Source: an uncultured Paraglaciecola sp.
Lineage (GTDB): Bacteria > Pseudomonadota > Gammaproteobacteria > Enterobacterales > Alteromonadaceae
Length of the DNA stretch: 64,000 nucleotides
Reading direction: 5' to 3'
Assembly: GCA_947498355.1 (NCBI GenBank)
Contig: CANMKA010000013.1
Span: 34,786-98,785, forward strand
Shown here: positions 36,596-44,308 of the stretch, one piece after another
Layout of the letters: each line of letters begins with the position of its first letter
Position numbering within the stretch: the first letter of the stretch is position 1
Made by a program: the position numbers and the translations under genes
Notes under the pieces: model-generated
Told to the model about the DNA's origin: nothing
Databases searched by the model: none
Seen by the model: the letters and a program-made list of their open reading frames with translations, nothing else

Positions 36596-36824
36596 AATGA
36601 GGTTTTTCTTTGAGTAGATATCTACTCGGCAGGCCAAATAAATACCTGCTTATTGTTTTAAGAACACAAAGTGTATCTCGCTTTTTCACAAGACACTAAG
36701 CATGTGTTTATTTTTACCCTATGTCCTTTGGTATTCAAGCGAATGACGTTTGTATAACCGAGAGTAGTTTCATAATTTTCTCGACTAGATTCGAGAGTAT
36801 AAAAATATAAAGAAGGAGGTTTAC

Positions 36825-37910
36825 ATGACAAATCTTGTAGATTTAGTCCCCCCAGGTGTTGTGAGTGGTGATGATCTCGAAACTTTATACCGAGTAGCAC
36901 GAGAAAATCAATTTGCTTACCCAGCTGTTAACGTCGTAGGTTCTAATTCGGTTAACGCCGCATTAGAAGCAGCGTATAGAGTGCAATCTCCAATTATTAT
37001 TCAGTTGTCTTATAGTGGCTCTGCATTTTTCTGTGGTAAAGGCGCACCTTTAACGGGTCATCAACCTGCAATCGTTGGTGCCATTTCTGCGGCTCATTAC
37101 ATTCACAATGTGGCGAAGAATTATGGCATCCCAGTAATTTTGCATACTGACCACGCAGCCAAAAAATTATTACCTTGGATTGATGGTTTGCTTGAAGAAA
37201 GTGAAGAGTTGTTTGCGCGTACTGGAAAACCTTTGTTTAGCTCGCACATGCTAGATTTATCTGAAGAGCCGCTTGAAGAAAATATTGCAACCTGCAAGGC
37301 CTATTTGGAGCGTATGTCTAAGCTCGATATGTCTATCGAGATTGAACTAGGCTGTACTGGTGGTGAAGAAGATGGTGTTGATAATACAGATATCGATAAT
37401 TCATTATTGTATACCCAGCCTGAAGATGTAAGTTATGCCTATGAAGAGTTGAGTCAAGTTTGTCAAAAATTCACTATCGCGGCTTCGTTTGGTAACGTTC
37501 ACGGGGTATACAAGCCCGGCAATGTGAATTTAACGCCGGTTATCTTGAAGAATTCTCAAGCATACGTATCTGAGAAACACGGCCTACCTGCAAATTCATT
37601 GAACTTTGTTTTTCACGGTGGTTCAGGTTCTACGCCAGCTGAGATCGAAGAAGGGATCAGCTATGGGGTAATCAAGATGAATATTGATACGGATACCCAG
37701 TGGGCAAGTTGGCAAGGTGTATTGAACTATTATCAAAAGAATAAAGATTGCCTACATTCACAAATTGGTAATGACAAAGATGATAGCGCGCCGAATAAAA
37801 AGTACTACGATCCGCGAGTATGGTTACGTAAACTCGAAGAGTCTATGGCTGACCGCTTAGTCTTAGCGTTTAAAGAGTTAAATTGTATCGACAGATACAA
37901 GACTAGATAG
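36825..37910 (+). CDS. fbaA: Class II fructose-bisphosphate aldolase
   Basis: A 361-residue zinc aldolase of the Escherichia coli FbaA type that interconverts fructose-1,6-bisphosphate with dihydroxyacetone phosphate and glyceraldehyde-3-phosphate. It starts with an AAGGAGG ribosome-binding site 8 bases upstream. Motifs: VILHTDHAAKKLLPWIDGLL with zinc and catalytic residues near 109, SIEIELGCTGGEEDGVD, SFGNVHGVYKPGNVNL, FHGGSGSTPAEIEEGISYGV and MNIDTDTQWA. Length is standard (about 359). Its place behind the rhamnose genes suggests use of triose phosphates from rhamnose and uronate for gluconeogenesis. Whether it is the only copy in the genome cannot be seen. Confidence 0.95.
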   Translation: MTNLVDLVPPGVVSGDDLETLYRVARENQFAYPAVNVVGSNSVNAALEAAYRVQSPIIIQLSYSGSAFFCGKGAPLTGHQPAIVGAISAAHYIHNVAKNYGIPVILHTDHAAKKLLPWIDGLLEESEELFARTGKPLFSSHMLDLSEEPLEENIATCKAYLERMSKLDMSIEIELGCTGGEEDGVDNTDIDNSLLYTQPEDVSYAYEELSQVCQKFTIAASFGNVHGVYKPGNVNLTPVILKNSQAYVSEKHGLPANSLNFVFHGGSGSTPAEIEEGISYGVIKMNIDTDTQWASWQGVLNYYQKNKDCLHSQIGNDKDDSAPNKKYYDPRVWLRKLEESMADRLVLAFKELNCIDRYKTR

Positions 37911-37928
37911 CAAAACGCCAGCGAGCTT

Positions 37929-37966
37929 TAAAAGCCCCTATAACTTTGTTATCGGGGCTTTTTTTG
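37929..37966 (+). terminator. Terminator after fbaA
   Basis: AAAAGCCCC and CGGGGCTTTTTTT with an inner TATAAC/GTTAT stem, followed by seven T, 19 bp behind the stop codon. Confidence 0.9.
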
Positions 37967-38361
37967 TCGTTACGTTAACGTTTTTTTTATAATAAATTTC
38001 AGAACCGAAATCTGGATACCAAGTGTCAAATTGCCATGAACAGAGTGGTTCGGGTAAATAGCCCATTACACTCAGCGTAGGATTGCTTGTCCATAATCAA
38101 TACTGCACTCAACAATCGAACGACAGCACTTGTAGCGATTAAAAATCTTCTCGTCTTGAGCGGTGCAATCAACTACAGTCGGTGTCAATAAAGTTTGCCT
38201 TCTAGCTGTTGGTCCGCACGTATCAGTGTACGTCCTATACACACGAGTCAAGAGTAACAAATTTATCTTTCGAGTTGATTTTTTTGCTCAGTATGCGACT
38301 ATTCGACCCCCTAGGGACTGGGTAATCAAACACATACCAAATAACGCATAAAGGACTATCA
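37967..38361. other. Gene-free stretch before the 38-49 kb island
   Basis: About 395 bp with no protein-like ORF (two 62-codon frames on opposite strands are not convincing), no tRNA and no obvious attachment site. It marks a change to more GC-rich, differently biased coding sequence on its right side. Confidence 0.5.
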
Positions 38362-39423
38362 ATGGCGTATACCGATTTACACTTAAACGTGGCAGCAGAC
38401 AAAGCACCATGTGACTCCTCCTTTTCGATTCAAGACACCGTTTGCGCCACACCCTTGCCACACCAGTTACACCGAATGCTCCCAGCTGAGATCTTAGCCA
38501 AACTGAGGAATCGCGCTTGGAGTCTTATTCCCGACAGCCAGCGCGACGCGTTTCGTTATCATTACGGTGCGATGTTTTGGGTACACCACAAAAGCCGCTG
38601 GCAACAGGTTAGCTTTGCGCTCTATAACGTACATGCCGACAAGCGCTATGCGTTTGCGCCGTTTAAACCCTTGCCTGAGCAAAATCGCCAACCGCGCTAC
38701 TCAGGAGGAGTAGCCCAAGCGCGAATTAACCGTATGTTTTTGGGGGGAGGTGGCGATACACATGAAGCGGTTACGCCGACTGTGCATATCATTACACCCA
38801 GTAATGGTGCGAAGATTATGCTTAAACAATCGTCTCAAGTCTGCCAGCGCTTTGTTGAGCACACCTATACTGCGAGCGACACCTTAGCAAGCGTGACTAA
38901 ACAATATACAGGCCAAGCTGCGCCTGACGTTATTTATAGCTACAATTTTGACCGCGGAGTCACGCGGCGTAACCCACCGCGACAGGGAGCATCGCTCAGG
39001 GTCCCAAATGGTTGGGATATCCGTGTTGAAGGCTCTGTCCTTAACGCTGAGTCTTTAGCGTTGAAGTGGCAAGGCGCAAGCAGTGGGATCAAGCAACTGA
39101 ATGTACCTAATATGCCGCCCGAGCAGCGCTACTTTTGGGAAACCCGGCTTAGCTTAGCCCCAGGGATTTATACCTTAACTGCCGATGCTGATGGGGTCAG
39201 CCACCAAGTCGATATTGAGGTGTGCGAGCCGCCACCTGCGTGGATCGAAATACAGCTGAGCGACGAAGACGGCAATCCTGTCGCCAACCAAGCCTATTTA
39301 ATTACCGATGCCAAGGGCGAGCAGTCCAGTGGCACAACCGACGCCAACGGTATAGCCAAGGTCAGTAGTTTGGGTGAGGGCATGTGCGACATTCAATTCC
39401 CCGAATTAGAAGGATGGCAATAA
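38362..39423 (+). CDS. Island protein with degenerate LysM-like segment and C-terminal Ig/carboxypeptidase-regulatory-like domain
   Basis: A 353-residue protein without a signal peptide. The N-terminal 100 residues (HRMLPAEILAKLRNRAWSLI, AMFWVHHKSRWQQVSFALYN) are not recognised. Residues about 165-215 look like a degenerate LysM (FVEHTYTASDTLASVTKQY ... GASLRVPNGW). The last 60 residues, WIEIQLSDEDGNPVANQAYL followed by GTTDANGIAKVSSLGEGMCD and IQFPELEG, form the small beta-sandwich often found on proteins delivered with type VI secretion spikes or similar machines. The next gene starts 4 bp after its stop. I infer a secreted or spike-associated protein, but no VgrG or PAAR is visible. Confidence 0.6.
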   Translation: MAYTDLHLNVAADKAPCDSSFSIQDTVCATPLPHQLHRMLPAEILAKLRNRAWSLIPDSQRDAFRYHYGAMFWVHHKSRWQQVSFALYNVHADKRYAFAPFKPLPEQNRQPRYSGGVAQARINRMFLGGGGDTHEAVTPTVHIITPSNGAKIMLKQSSQVCQRFVEHTYTASDTLASVTKQYTGQAAPDVIYSYNFDRGVTRRNPPRQGASLRVPNGWDIRVEGSVLNAESLALKWQGASSGIKQLNVPNMPPEQRYFWETRLSLAPGIYTLTADADGVSHQVDIEVCEPPPAWIEIQLSDEDGNPVANQAYLITDAKGEQSSGTTDANGIAKVSSLGEGMCDIQFPELEGWQ

Positions 39424-39426
39424 CTC

Positions 39427-40086
39427 ATGGCAACTCAATATACAGTCGTCCAAGGCGACACCATACTACGTATTGCCAAAGCCCACGGCTTTGCCAAAAG
39501 CGACAGCATTTATCAACACGCCGACAATGCGGCATATCGCGAACTTCGCCCCAACCCCAATGTTATTTATCCGGGCGATATTATCAACATTCCAGATAAA
39601 ACCCCTAAAGTAGTGCGCCGCGCCACAAATAAAACCCACCGCTTTGTGGTCAGTAAGCCAGAGGTTGAAACTTTAAAAATCAAGCTACAAAACAAAGCGG
39701 GTGATGCACTGCAAGGCAAGCGCATCACGCTAAGTGTTGGCGCACAAGACCTTGATGTTGAGCTTGGTGCTGACGGCTTGCTAAGTATTGACTTACCCGA
39801 GGGCACCGAGTGCGAAGGTGAGCTCAAGGTATTCTTTAGCCCAAGTGACACCGAACCAACCTGTACATTCATGCTCGAACTTGGTCATTTAGATCCTGTA
39901 GATGAGTTAAGTGGTGTGCAGGCAAGGTGTAATCTTCTGGGCCACGATTGCGGAGTAGTCGACGGCATAATGGGGTCAAATACACGTCAAGGGATAAAGG
40001 CTTTTCAAACGCGCAATAGCTTGGAAGTCGATGGCATCGCGGGCCCTCTAACGCAACAAGCATTGCAAAAGGCATATGGGTGCTAA
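39427..40086 (+). CDS. LysM and peptidoglycan-binding domain protein
   Basis: A 219-residue protein without a signal peptide. Residues 1-60 form a LysM module (YTVVQGDTILRIAKAHGF, NPNVIYPGDIINIPDKTP); a linker with KTHRFVV leads to a beta-sandwich (LKIKLQNKAGDALQGKRITL); the last 70 residues are a PG_binding_1 domain (ELSGVQARCNLLGHDCGVVD, GSNTRQGIKAFQTRNSLEVD). This exact architecture is, to my knowledge, common beside VgrG, PAAR and effector genes of type VI-like systems, where such proteins are cytoplasmically made and exported with the machine. It is preceded by four bases and followed by one base, so translation with both neighbours is probably coupled. Confidence 0.8.
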   Translation: MATQYTVVQGDTILRIAKAHGFAKSDSIYQHADNAAYRELRPNPNVIYPGDIINIPDKTPKVVRRATNKTHRFVVSKPEVETLKIKLQNKAGDALQGKRITLSVGAQDLDVELGADGLLSIDLPEGTECEGELKVFFSPSDTEPTCTFMLELGHLDPVDELSGVQARCNLLGHDCGVVDGIMGSNTRQGIKAFQTRNSLEVDGIAGPLTQQALQKAYGC

Positions 40087-40087
40087 C

Positions 40088-40507
40088 ATGACAGACACGC
40101 AACAAACCAACAACCAAAATCCTCAACCACAGCCAATGCTAGCACCGATGGCGATTGGCTCATTGAATACATTGGTAATAGATGTGCCCGGCATTACATT
40201 TTTGTATCAAATCGATGTTGACGCGACAATGGCCAAGAACGATGAGTTGATTTTACAACACCTTGAAAGTAACTGGGAGTACAGGATAAAAGTAGCCGAC
40301 TTAACTGAGTTTGAAGATAATTGGGTTGAATTATTTTATCCAAATGCTCCAGAAAACGGCACCTTTAGCCTTATTCAAGATCCGAAAGATGACGACGACC
40401 CTTACTATGTTTTCGAAGAACTTAGCTATGACTCTCTCGGGAATGTGGTCCCAGAAACGCAAACACCAGATACCATACCTGATGAGCAAGAGGACGACCT
40501 ACCCTAG
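40088..40507 (+). CDS. Small acidic protein of the island, function unknown
   Basis: Starting at 40088 directly behind the stop of the LysM gene, it encodes 139 residues (an ATG at 40076 would overlap that gene). The N-terminus is proline- and glutamine-rich (NNQNPQPQPMLAPM), the middle is compact (IDVPGITFLYQIDVDATMAK, NWEYRIKVADLTEFEDNWVE), and the C-terminus is acidic (IPDEQEDDLP). No signal peptide or known domain. Its position between the LysM protein and the lipoprotein array suggests a chaperone, adaptor or immunity role, without direct evidence. Confidence 0.6.
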   Translation: MTDTQQTNNQNPQPQPMLAPMAIGSLNTLVIDVPGITFLYQIDVDATMAKNDELILQHLESNWEYRIKVADLTEFEDNWVELFYPNAPENGTFSLIQDPKDDDDPYYVFEELSYDSLGNVVPETQTPDTIPDEQEDDLP

Positions 40508-40521
40508 GGCGCTGATAGCAT

Positions 40522-41670
40522 ATGAATACTTGCACGACTCCCTCTGTTGCCTCTGTGTTAAACCAGTGGATATTATGGTGGCTTCTTTCATCCGACCTAC
40601 GACTAAGCGCAGCCCTTGGCAGGCTTTCATTGCGCAGGCTTTCATTACACAGACTAGTACTGAGCGCTGTGGTGTTGACAACTTTACTACTTAGCGCGTG
40701 TAGCGATGACACCCCAGCCCCAACTAAACGGCTTGTTGATTACAATGGTCGCACACCCGATGAGCGTGGTTACCAGCAACCTCACTGGCCAAGAGAGATT
40801 CGCCAAGAGGTGTATGGCGACCCTGACATATTCTCCACGCCGCGCATACAGTTTAGCGCCAAATTAAAGTGGGATGAAGATTACAAAACCCTGTGGTCGA
40901 TGCGCCTAGATGGCTCAGACAAGCGCCGGGTAGCCGACCGCGAATTGCTGTTTGATGGGGCGCAGATGGCTCACACTCCAGTGCGCTCACCCGACAATCG
41001 TTATATTGCCATGGCAATGGTGCAAGATAACCCTTACAAAAGCTTTCGCGGCATTATTGATTTAAAAACTCAAACCAAATGGGAAATCGCCAAGGGGGGA
41101 GGGCCGCCAGACTTTAACTGGACGTCTGACAGTGAGAGCCTGATTTTTTACAGTGGTCGCAAGCTTTACAACTATCACTTGCCGAGTCGTACCTTAAGTG
41201 AGCGGCCCATTATTTATTCAGCAGGTTTGTTTTTACTGCCTGGCGATGAGCGCTTTTTGGCTTTTAAACGCAATGGGTATTGGTTACATGATTTTGAGGG
41301 GAATGTGCTGGATAAGGTGCAATTTGATTTTATACACACAGGTGGAAGCCAATCCCCTGTAGTTTCACCAGATGGTAAGTGGATTTATTTTGTTGAAGGA
41401 GGTGGGACACATATTAAGTCAAATTGGATAAATATCGAGACAGGCGAGCTCACTCGACGCCCTAGAGAGGGCTTTATTCAAGGCACCGCCGGATGGTCGG
41501 ATATTGAAGATACGCTTTACGTTTATCAAGGCAGCACACGTGTTACATACGTTAACTTGGTCAGCGGTGAAAAAACACAAATTACCCCTAAAGAAAGGCT
41601 TATTTGGGGGATTGTCAGTTTTTCCTCACGCACTCTTTACAACTACCATGCTACGCACAAGGACGACTAA
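40522..41670 (+). CDS. Propeller lipoprotein, array copy 1
   Basis: A 382-residue protein; the real start is uncertain because the first 30 residues differ from copies 2 and 3. A lipoprotein signal (LSAVVLTTLLLSACSDD) is followed by repeats of the WD40-like/TolB type: HTPVRSPDNRYIAMAM, FNWTSDSESLIFYSG, SPVVSPDGKWIYFVEGG, GWSDIEDTLYVYQG. It is therefore a membrane-anchored periplasmic or surface beta-propeller. The copies share most residues. A 73-codon copy of the start of the 1576-aa gene follows 3 bp after its stop. In such an arrangement the lipoproteins could be protective partners of the large protein; this is inference. Confidence 0.75.
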   Translation: MNTCTTPSVASVLNQWILWWLLSSDLRLSAALGRLSLRRLSLHRLVLSAVVLTTLLLSACSDDTPAPTKRLVDYNGRTPDERGYQQPHWPREIRQEVYGDPDIFSTPRIQFSAKLKWDEDYKTLWSMRLDGSDKRRVADRELLFDGAQMAHTPVRSPDNRYIAMAMVQDNPYKSFRGIIDLKTQTKWEIAKGGGPPDFNWTSDSESLIFYSGRKLYNYHLPSRTLSERPIIYSAGLFLLPGDERFLAFKRNGYWLHDFEGNVLDKVQFDFIHTGGSQSPVVSPDGKWIYFVEGGGTHIKSNWINIETGELTRRPREGFIQGTAGWSDIEDTLYVYQGSTRVTYVNLVSGEKTQITPKERLIWGIVSFSSRTLYNYHATHKDD

Positions 41671-41673
41671 GCC

Positions 41674-41895
41674 ATGGCTAACGATACTCACCCTAACAAC
41701 AGTGCTCCGCAAAGTACTGTCGCTTTAAAGGCTAACGCCATTCCTGCGGTGTATGTGATGACCCAATACATCAGTGGCAGTAAAGATAATCGCAGTGTCA
41801 GTAAGCTTACACCTTTGACCAATACCTTAGTATTTGCGGCCAACTCCGTACCAACACAATATTCACCCCCTACAACACAAGGACGACGGACATGA
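41674..41895 (+). pseudogene. 73-codon N-terminal copy of the 1576-aa gene, fragment 1
   Basis: Residues 1-57 (MANDTHPNNSAPQSTVALKA onward to LVFAAN) are identical to the N-terminus of the 1576-aa protein; the following 16 residues (SVPTQYSPPTTQGRRT) differ and end at a TGA that overlaps the ATG of the next lipoprotein gene (ATGA). The frame is intact and coupled to its neighbours, so it may be translated. It is listed as a pseudogene because it is a truncated copy. Confidence 0.75.
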
Positions 41896-42986
41896 AGGTC
41901 TCTCATTATTCTTTATTACAACTAAGCGCAGCCCTTGGCAGGCTTTCATTGCGCAGGCTTTCATTACACAGACTAGTACTGAGTGCTGTGGTGTTGACAA
42001 CTGTGCTACTTAGCGCGTGTAGTGATGACACCCCAGCCCCAACTAAACGGCTGGTTGATTACAATGGTCGCACGCCTGATGAAATAGGCTACCAGCAACC
42101 CCACTGGCCAAGAGAGATTCGCCAAGAGGTGTATGGCGACCCTGACATATTCTCCACGCCGCGCATACAATTTACCGCACAACTTAAGTGGGATGAAGAC
42201 TACACCACCTTGTGGTCGATGCGCTTGGATGGCTCAGACAAGCGCCGCGTAGCCGACCGCGAATTGATGTTTGATGGAGCAAAAACAAGCCACACCCCTG
42301 TGCGCTCACCTAACAACCGTTATGTAGCCGTGTCGATGAGACGCGACAATCCTTACAAAACCTTTCGCGGCATTATTGATTTAAAAACCCAAACCAAATG
42401 GGAAATCGCCAAGGGGGGAGGGCCGCCAGACTTTAACTGGACGTCTGACAGTGAGAGCCTGATTTTTTACAGTGGTCGCAAGCTTTACAACTATCACTTG
42501 CCGAGTCGTACCTTAAGTGAGCGGCCCATTATTTATTCAGCAGGTTTGTTTTTACTGCCTGGCGATGAGCGCTTTTTGGCTTTTAAACGCAATGGGTATT
42601 GGTTACATGATTTTGAGGGGAATGTGCTGGATAAGGTGCAATTTGATTTTATACACACTGGTGGAAGCCAAACGCCTGTGGTTTCACCAGACGGTAAATG
42701 GCTGTTTTTTTCTGAAGGCGGCATGACGATTATGGCAAATTGGATAAATATCGAGACAGGCGAGCTCACTCGGCGCCCTGAAAAGGGCTTTATTCAAGGC
42801 CGTGCCGGATGGTCGGATATTGAAGATACGCTTTATGTTTATCGAAGCAGCACACATGTTACATACGTTAACGTAGTAAGCGGTGAAAAAAAACAGATTA
42901 CTCCAAAAGAAAGGCTTATTTGGGGGATTGTCGATTACTCCTCACGCACCCTTTACAACTACCATGCTACGCACAAGGACGACTAA
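41892..42986 (+). CDS. Propeller lipoprotein, array copy 2
   Basis: A 364-residue paralog of the gene before it, starting MKVSHYSLLQLSAALGRL, with lipobox LLSAC and the same propeller repeats. It is a mosaic: its central part (AQLKWDEDYTTLWSMRLDG, HTPVRSPNNRYVAVSMRRDN) equals copy 3, the next part (PPDFNWTSDSESLIFYSGRK) equals copy 1, and the segment QTPVVSPDGKWLFFSEGGMT is its own. Start codon overlaps the stop of fragment 1. A lipid-anchored periplasmic or surface propeller is expected. Confidence 0.75.
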   Translation: MKVSHYSLLQLSAALGRLSLRRLSLHRLVLSAVVLTTVLLSACSDDTPAPTKRLVDYNGRTPDEIGYQQPHWPREIRQEVYGDPDIFSTPRIQFTAQLKWDEDYTTLWSMRLDGSDKRRVADRELMFDGAKTSHTPVRSPNNRYVAVSMRRDNPYKTFRGIIDLKTQTKWEIAKGGGPPDFNWTSDSESLIFYSGRKLYNYHLPSRTLSERPIIYSAGLFLLPGDERFLAFKRNGYWLHDFEGNVLDKVQFDFIHTGGSQTPVVSPDGKWLFFSEGGMTIMANWINIETGELTRRPEKGFIQGRAGWSDIEDTLYVYRSSTHVTYVNVVSGEKKQITPKERLIWGIVDYSSRTLYNYHATHKDD

Positions 42987-42989
42987 GCC

Positions 42990-43211
42990 ATGGCTAACGA
43001 TACTCACCCCAACAACAGTGCTCCGCAAAGTACTGTTGCTTTAAAGGCTAACGCCATTCCTGCGGTGTATGTGATGACCCAATACATCAGTGGCAGTAAA
43101 GATAATCGCAGTGTCAGTAAGCTTACACCTTTGACCAATACCTTAGTATTTGCGGCCAACTCCGTACCTACACAATATTCACCCCTTACAACACAAGGAC
43201 GATGGACATGA
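42990..43211 (+). pseudogene. 73-codon N-terminal copy of the 1576-aa gene, fragment 2
   Basis: Same as fragment 1 with two changes near the end (SPLTTQGRWT). The first 57 residues are identical to the full protein. It again starts 3 bp after the lipoprotein stop and ends with TGA overlapping the internal ATG of the next lipoprotein gene. Confidence 0.75.
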
Positions 43212-44305
43212 AGGTCTCTCATTATTCTTTATTACAACTAAGCGCAGCCCTTGGCAGGCTTTCATTGCGCAGGCTTTCATTACACAGACTAGTACTGAGC
43301 TCTGTGGTGTTGACAACTTTACTACTTAGCGCGTGTAGTGATGACACCCCAGCCCCAACTCAACGGCTTGTTGATTACAATGGCCGCGCACCCGATGAGC
43401 GTGGTTACCAGCAACCCCACTGGCCAAGAGAGATTCGCCAAGAGGTGTATGGCGACCCTGACATATTCTCCACGCCGCGCATACAATTTACCGCACAACT
43501 TAAGTGGGATGAAGACTACACCACCTTGTGGTCGATGCGCTTGGATGGCTCAGACAAGCGCCGCGTAGCCGACCGCGAATTGATGTTTGATGGAGCAAAA
43601 ACAAGCCACACCCCTGTGCGCTCACCTAACAACCGTTATGTAGCCGTGTCGATGAGACGCGACAATCCTTACAAAACCTTTCGCGGCATTATTGATTTAA
43701 AAACCCAAACCAAATGGGAAATCGCCAAGGGGGGAGGGGTGCCTCACTTCAACTGGACGTCTGACAGTGATAATGTCATTTTTTACGCGGATGGCAAGCA
43801 CTACAACTATCACTTGCCGAGTCGTACCTTAAGTAAGCGACCCATTATTTATTCAGCAGGTTTGTTTTTACTGCCTGGCGATGAGCGCTTTTTGGCTTTT
43901 AAGCGCAATGGGTATTGGTTACATGATTTTGAGGGAAATGTGCTGGATAAGGTGCAATTTGATTTTATACACACAGGTGGAAGCCAATCCCCTGTAGTTT
44001 CACCAGATGGTAAGTGGATTTATTTTGTTGAAGGAGGTGGGACACATATTAAGTCAAATTGGATAAATATCGAGACAGGCGAGCTCACTCGACGCCCTAG
44101 AGAGGGCTTTATTCAAGGCCGTGCCAGATGGTCGGATATTGAAGATACGCTTTACATTTACCAGAGCAGCACACGTGTTACATACGTTAACTTGGTCAGC
44201 GGTGAAAAAACACAAATTACGCCAAAAGAAAGGCTTATTTGGGGGATTGTCGATTTCTCCTCGCTCACTCTCTATAACTACCATGCTACGCACAAGGACG
44301 ACTAA
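43208..44305 (+). CDS. Propeller lipoprotein, array copy 3
   Basis: A 365-residue protein if it starts at the ATG at 43208 that corresponds to copy 2 (an in-frame ATG lies two codons earlier, at 43202). Signal LSSVVLTTLLLSACSDD and propeller repeats as in the other copies. Its middle matches copy 2, while VPHFNWTSDSDNVIFYADGK is unique and SPVVSPDGKWIYFVEGGGTH matches copy 1. The full-length 1576-aa gene starts 3 bp after its stop, so this copy is the direct partner of that gene. Confidence 0.75.
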   Translation: MKVSHYSLLQLSAALGRLSLRRLSLHRLVLSSVVLTTLLLSACSDDTPAPTQRLVDYNGRAPDERGYQQPHWPREIRQEVYGDPDIFSTPRIQFTAQLKWDEDYTTLWSMRLDGSDKRRVADRELMFDGAKTSHTPVRSPNNRYVAVSMRRDNPYKTFRGIIDLKTQTKWEIAKGGGVPHFNWTSDSDNVIFYADGKHYNYHLPSRTLSKRPIIYSAGLFLLPGDERFLAFKRNGYWLHDFEGNVLDKVQFDFIHTGGSQSPVVSPDGKWIYFVEGGGTHIKSNWINIETGELTRRPREGFIQGRARWSDIEDTLYIYQSSTRVTYVNLVSGEKTQITPKERLIWGIVDFSSLTLYNYHATHKDD

Positions 44306-44308
44306 GCC

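Noticed and set aside
38072..38351. Two 62-codon ORFs on opposite strands before the island
   Set aside because: They overlap each other, lack ribosome-binding sites and have no recognisable sequence.
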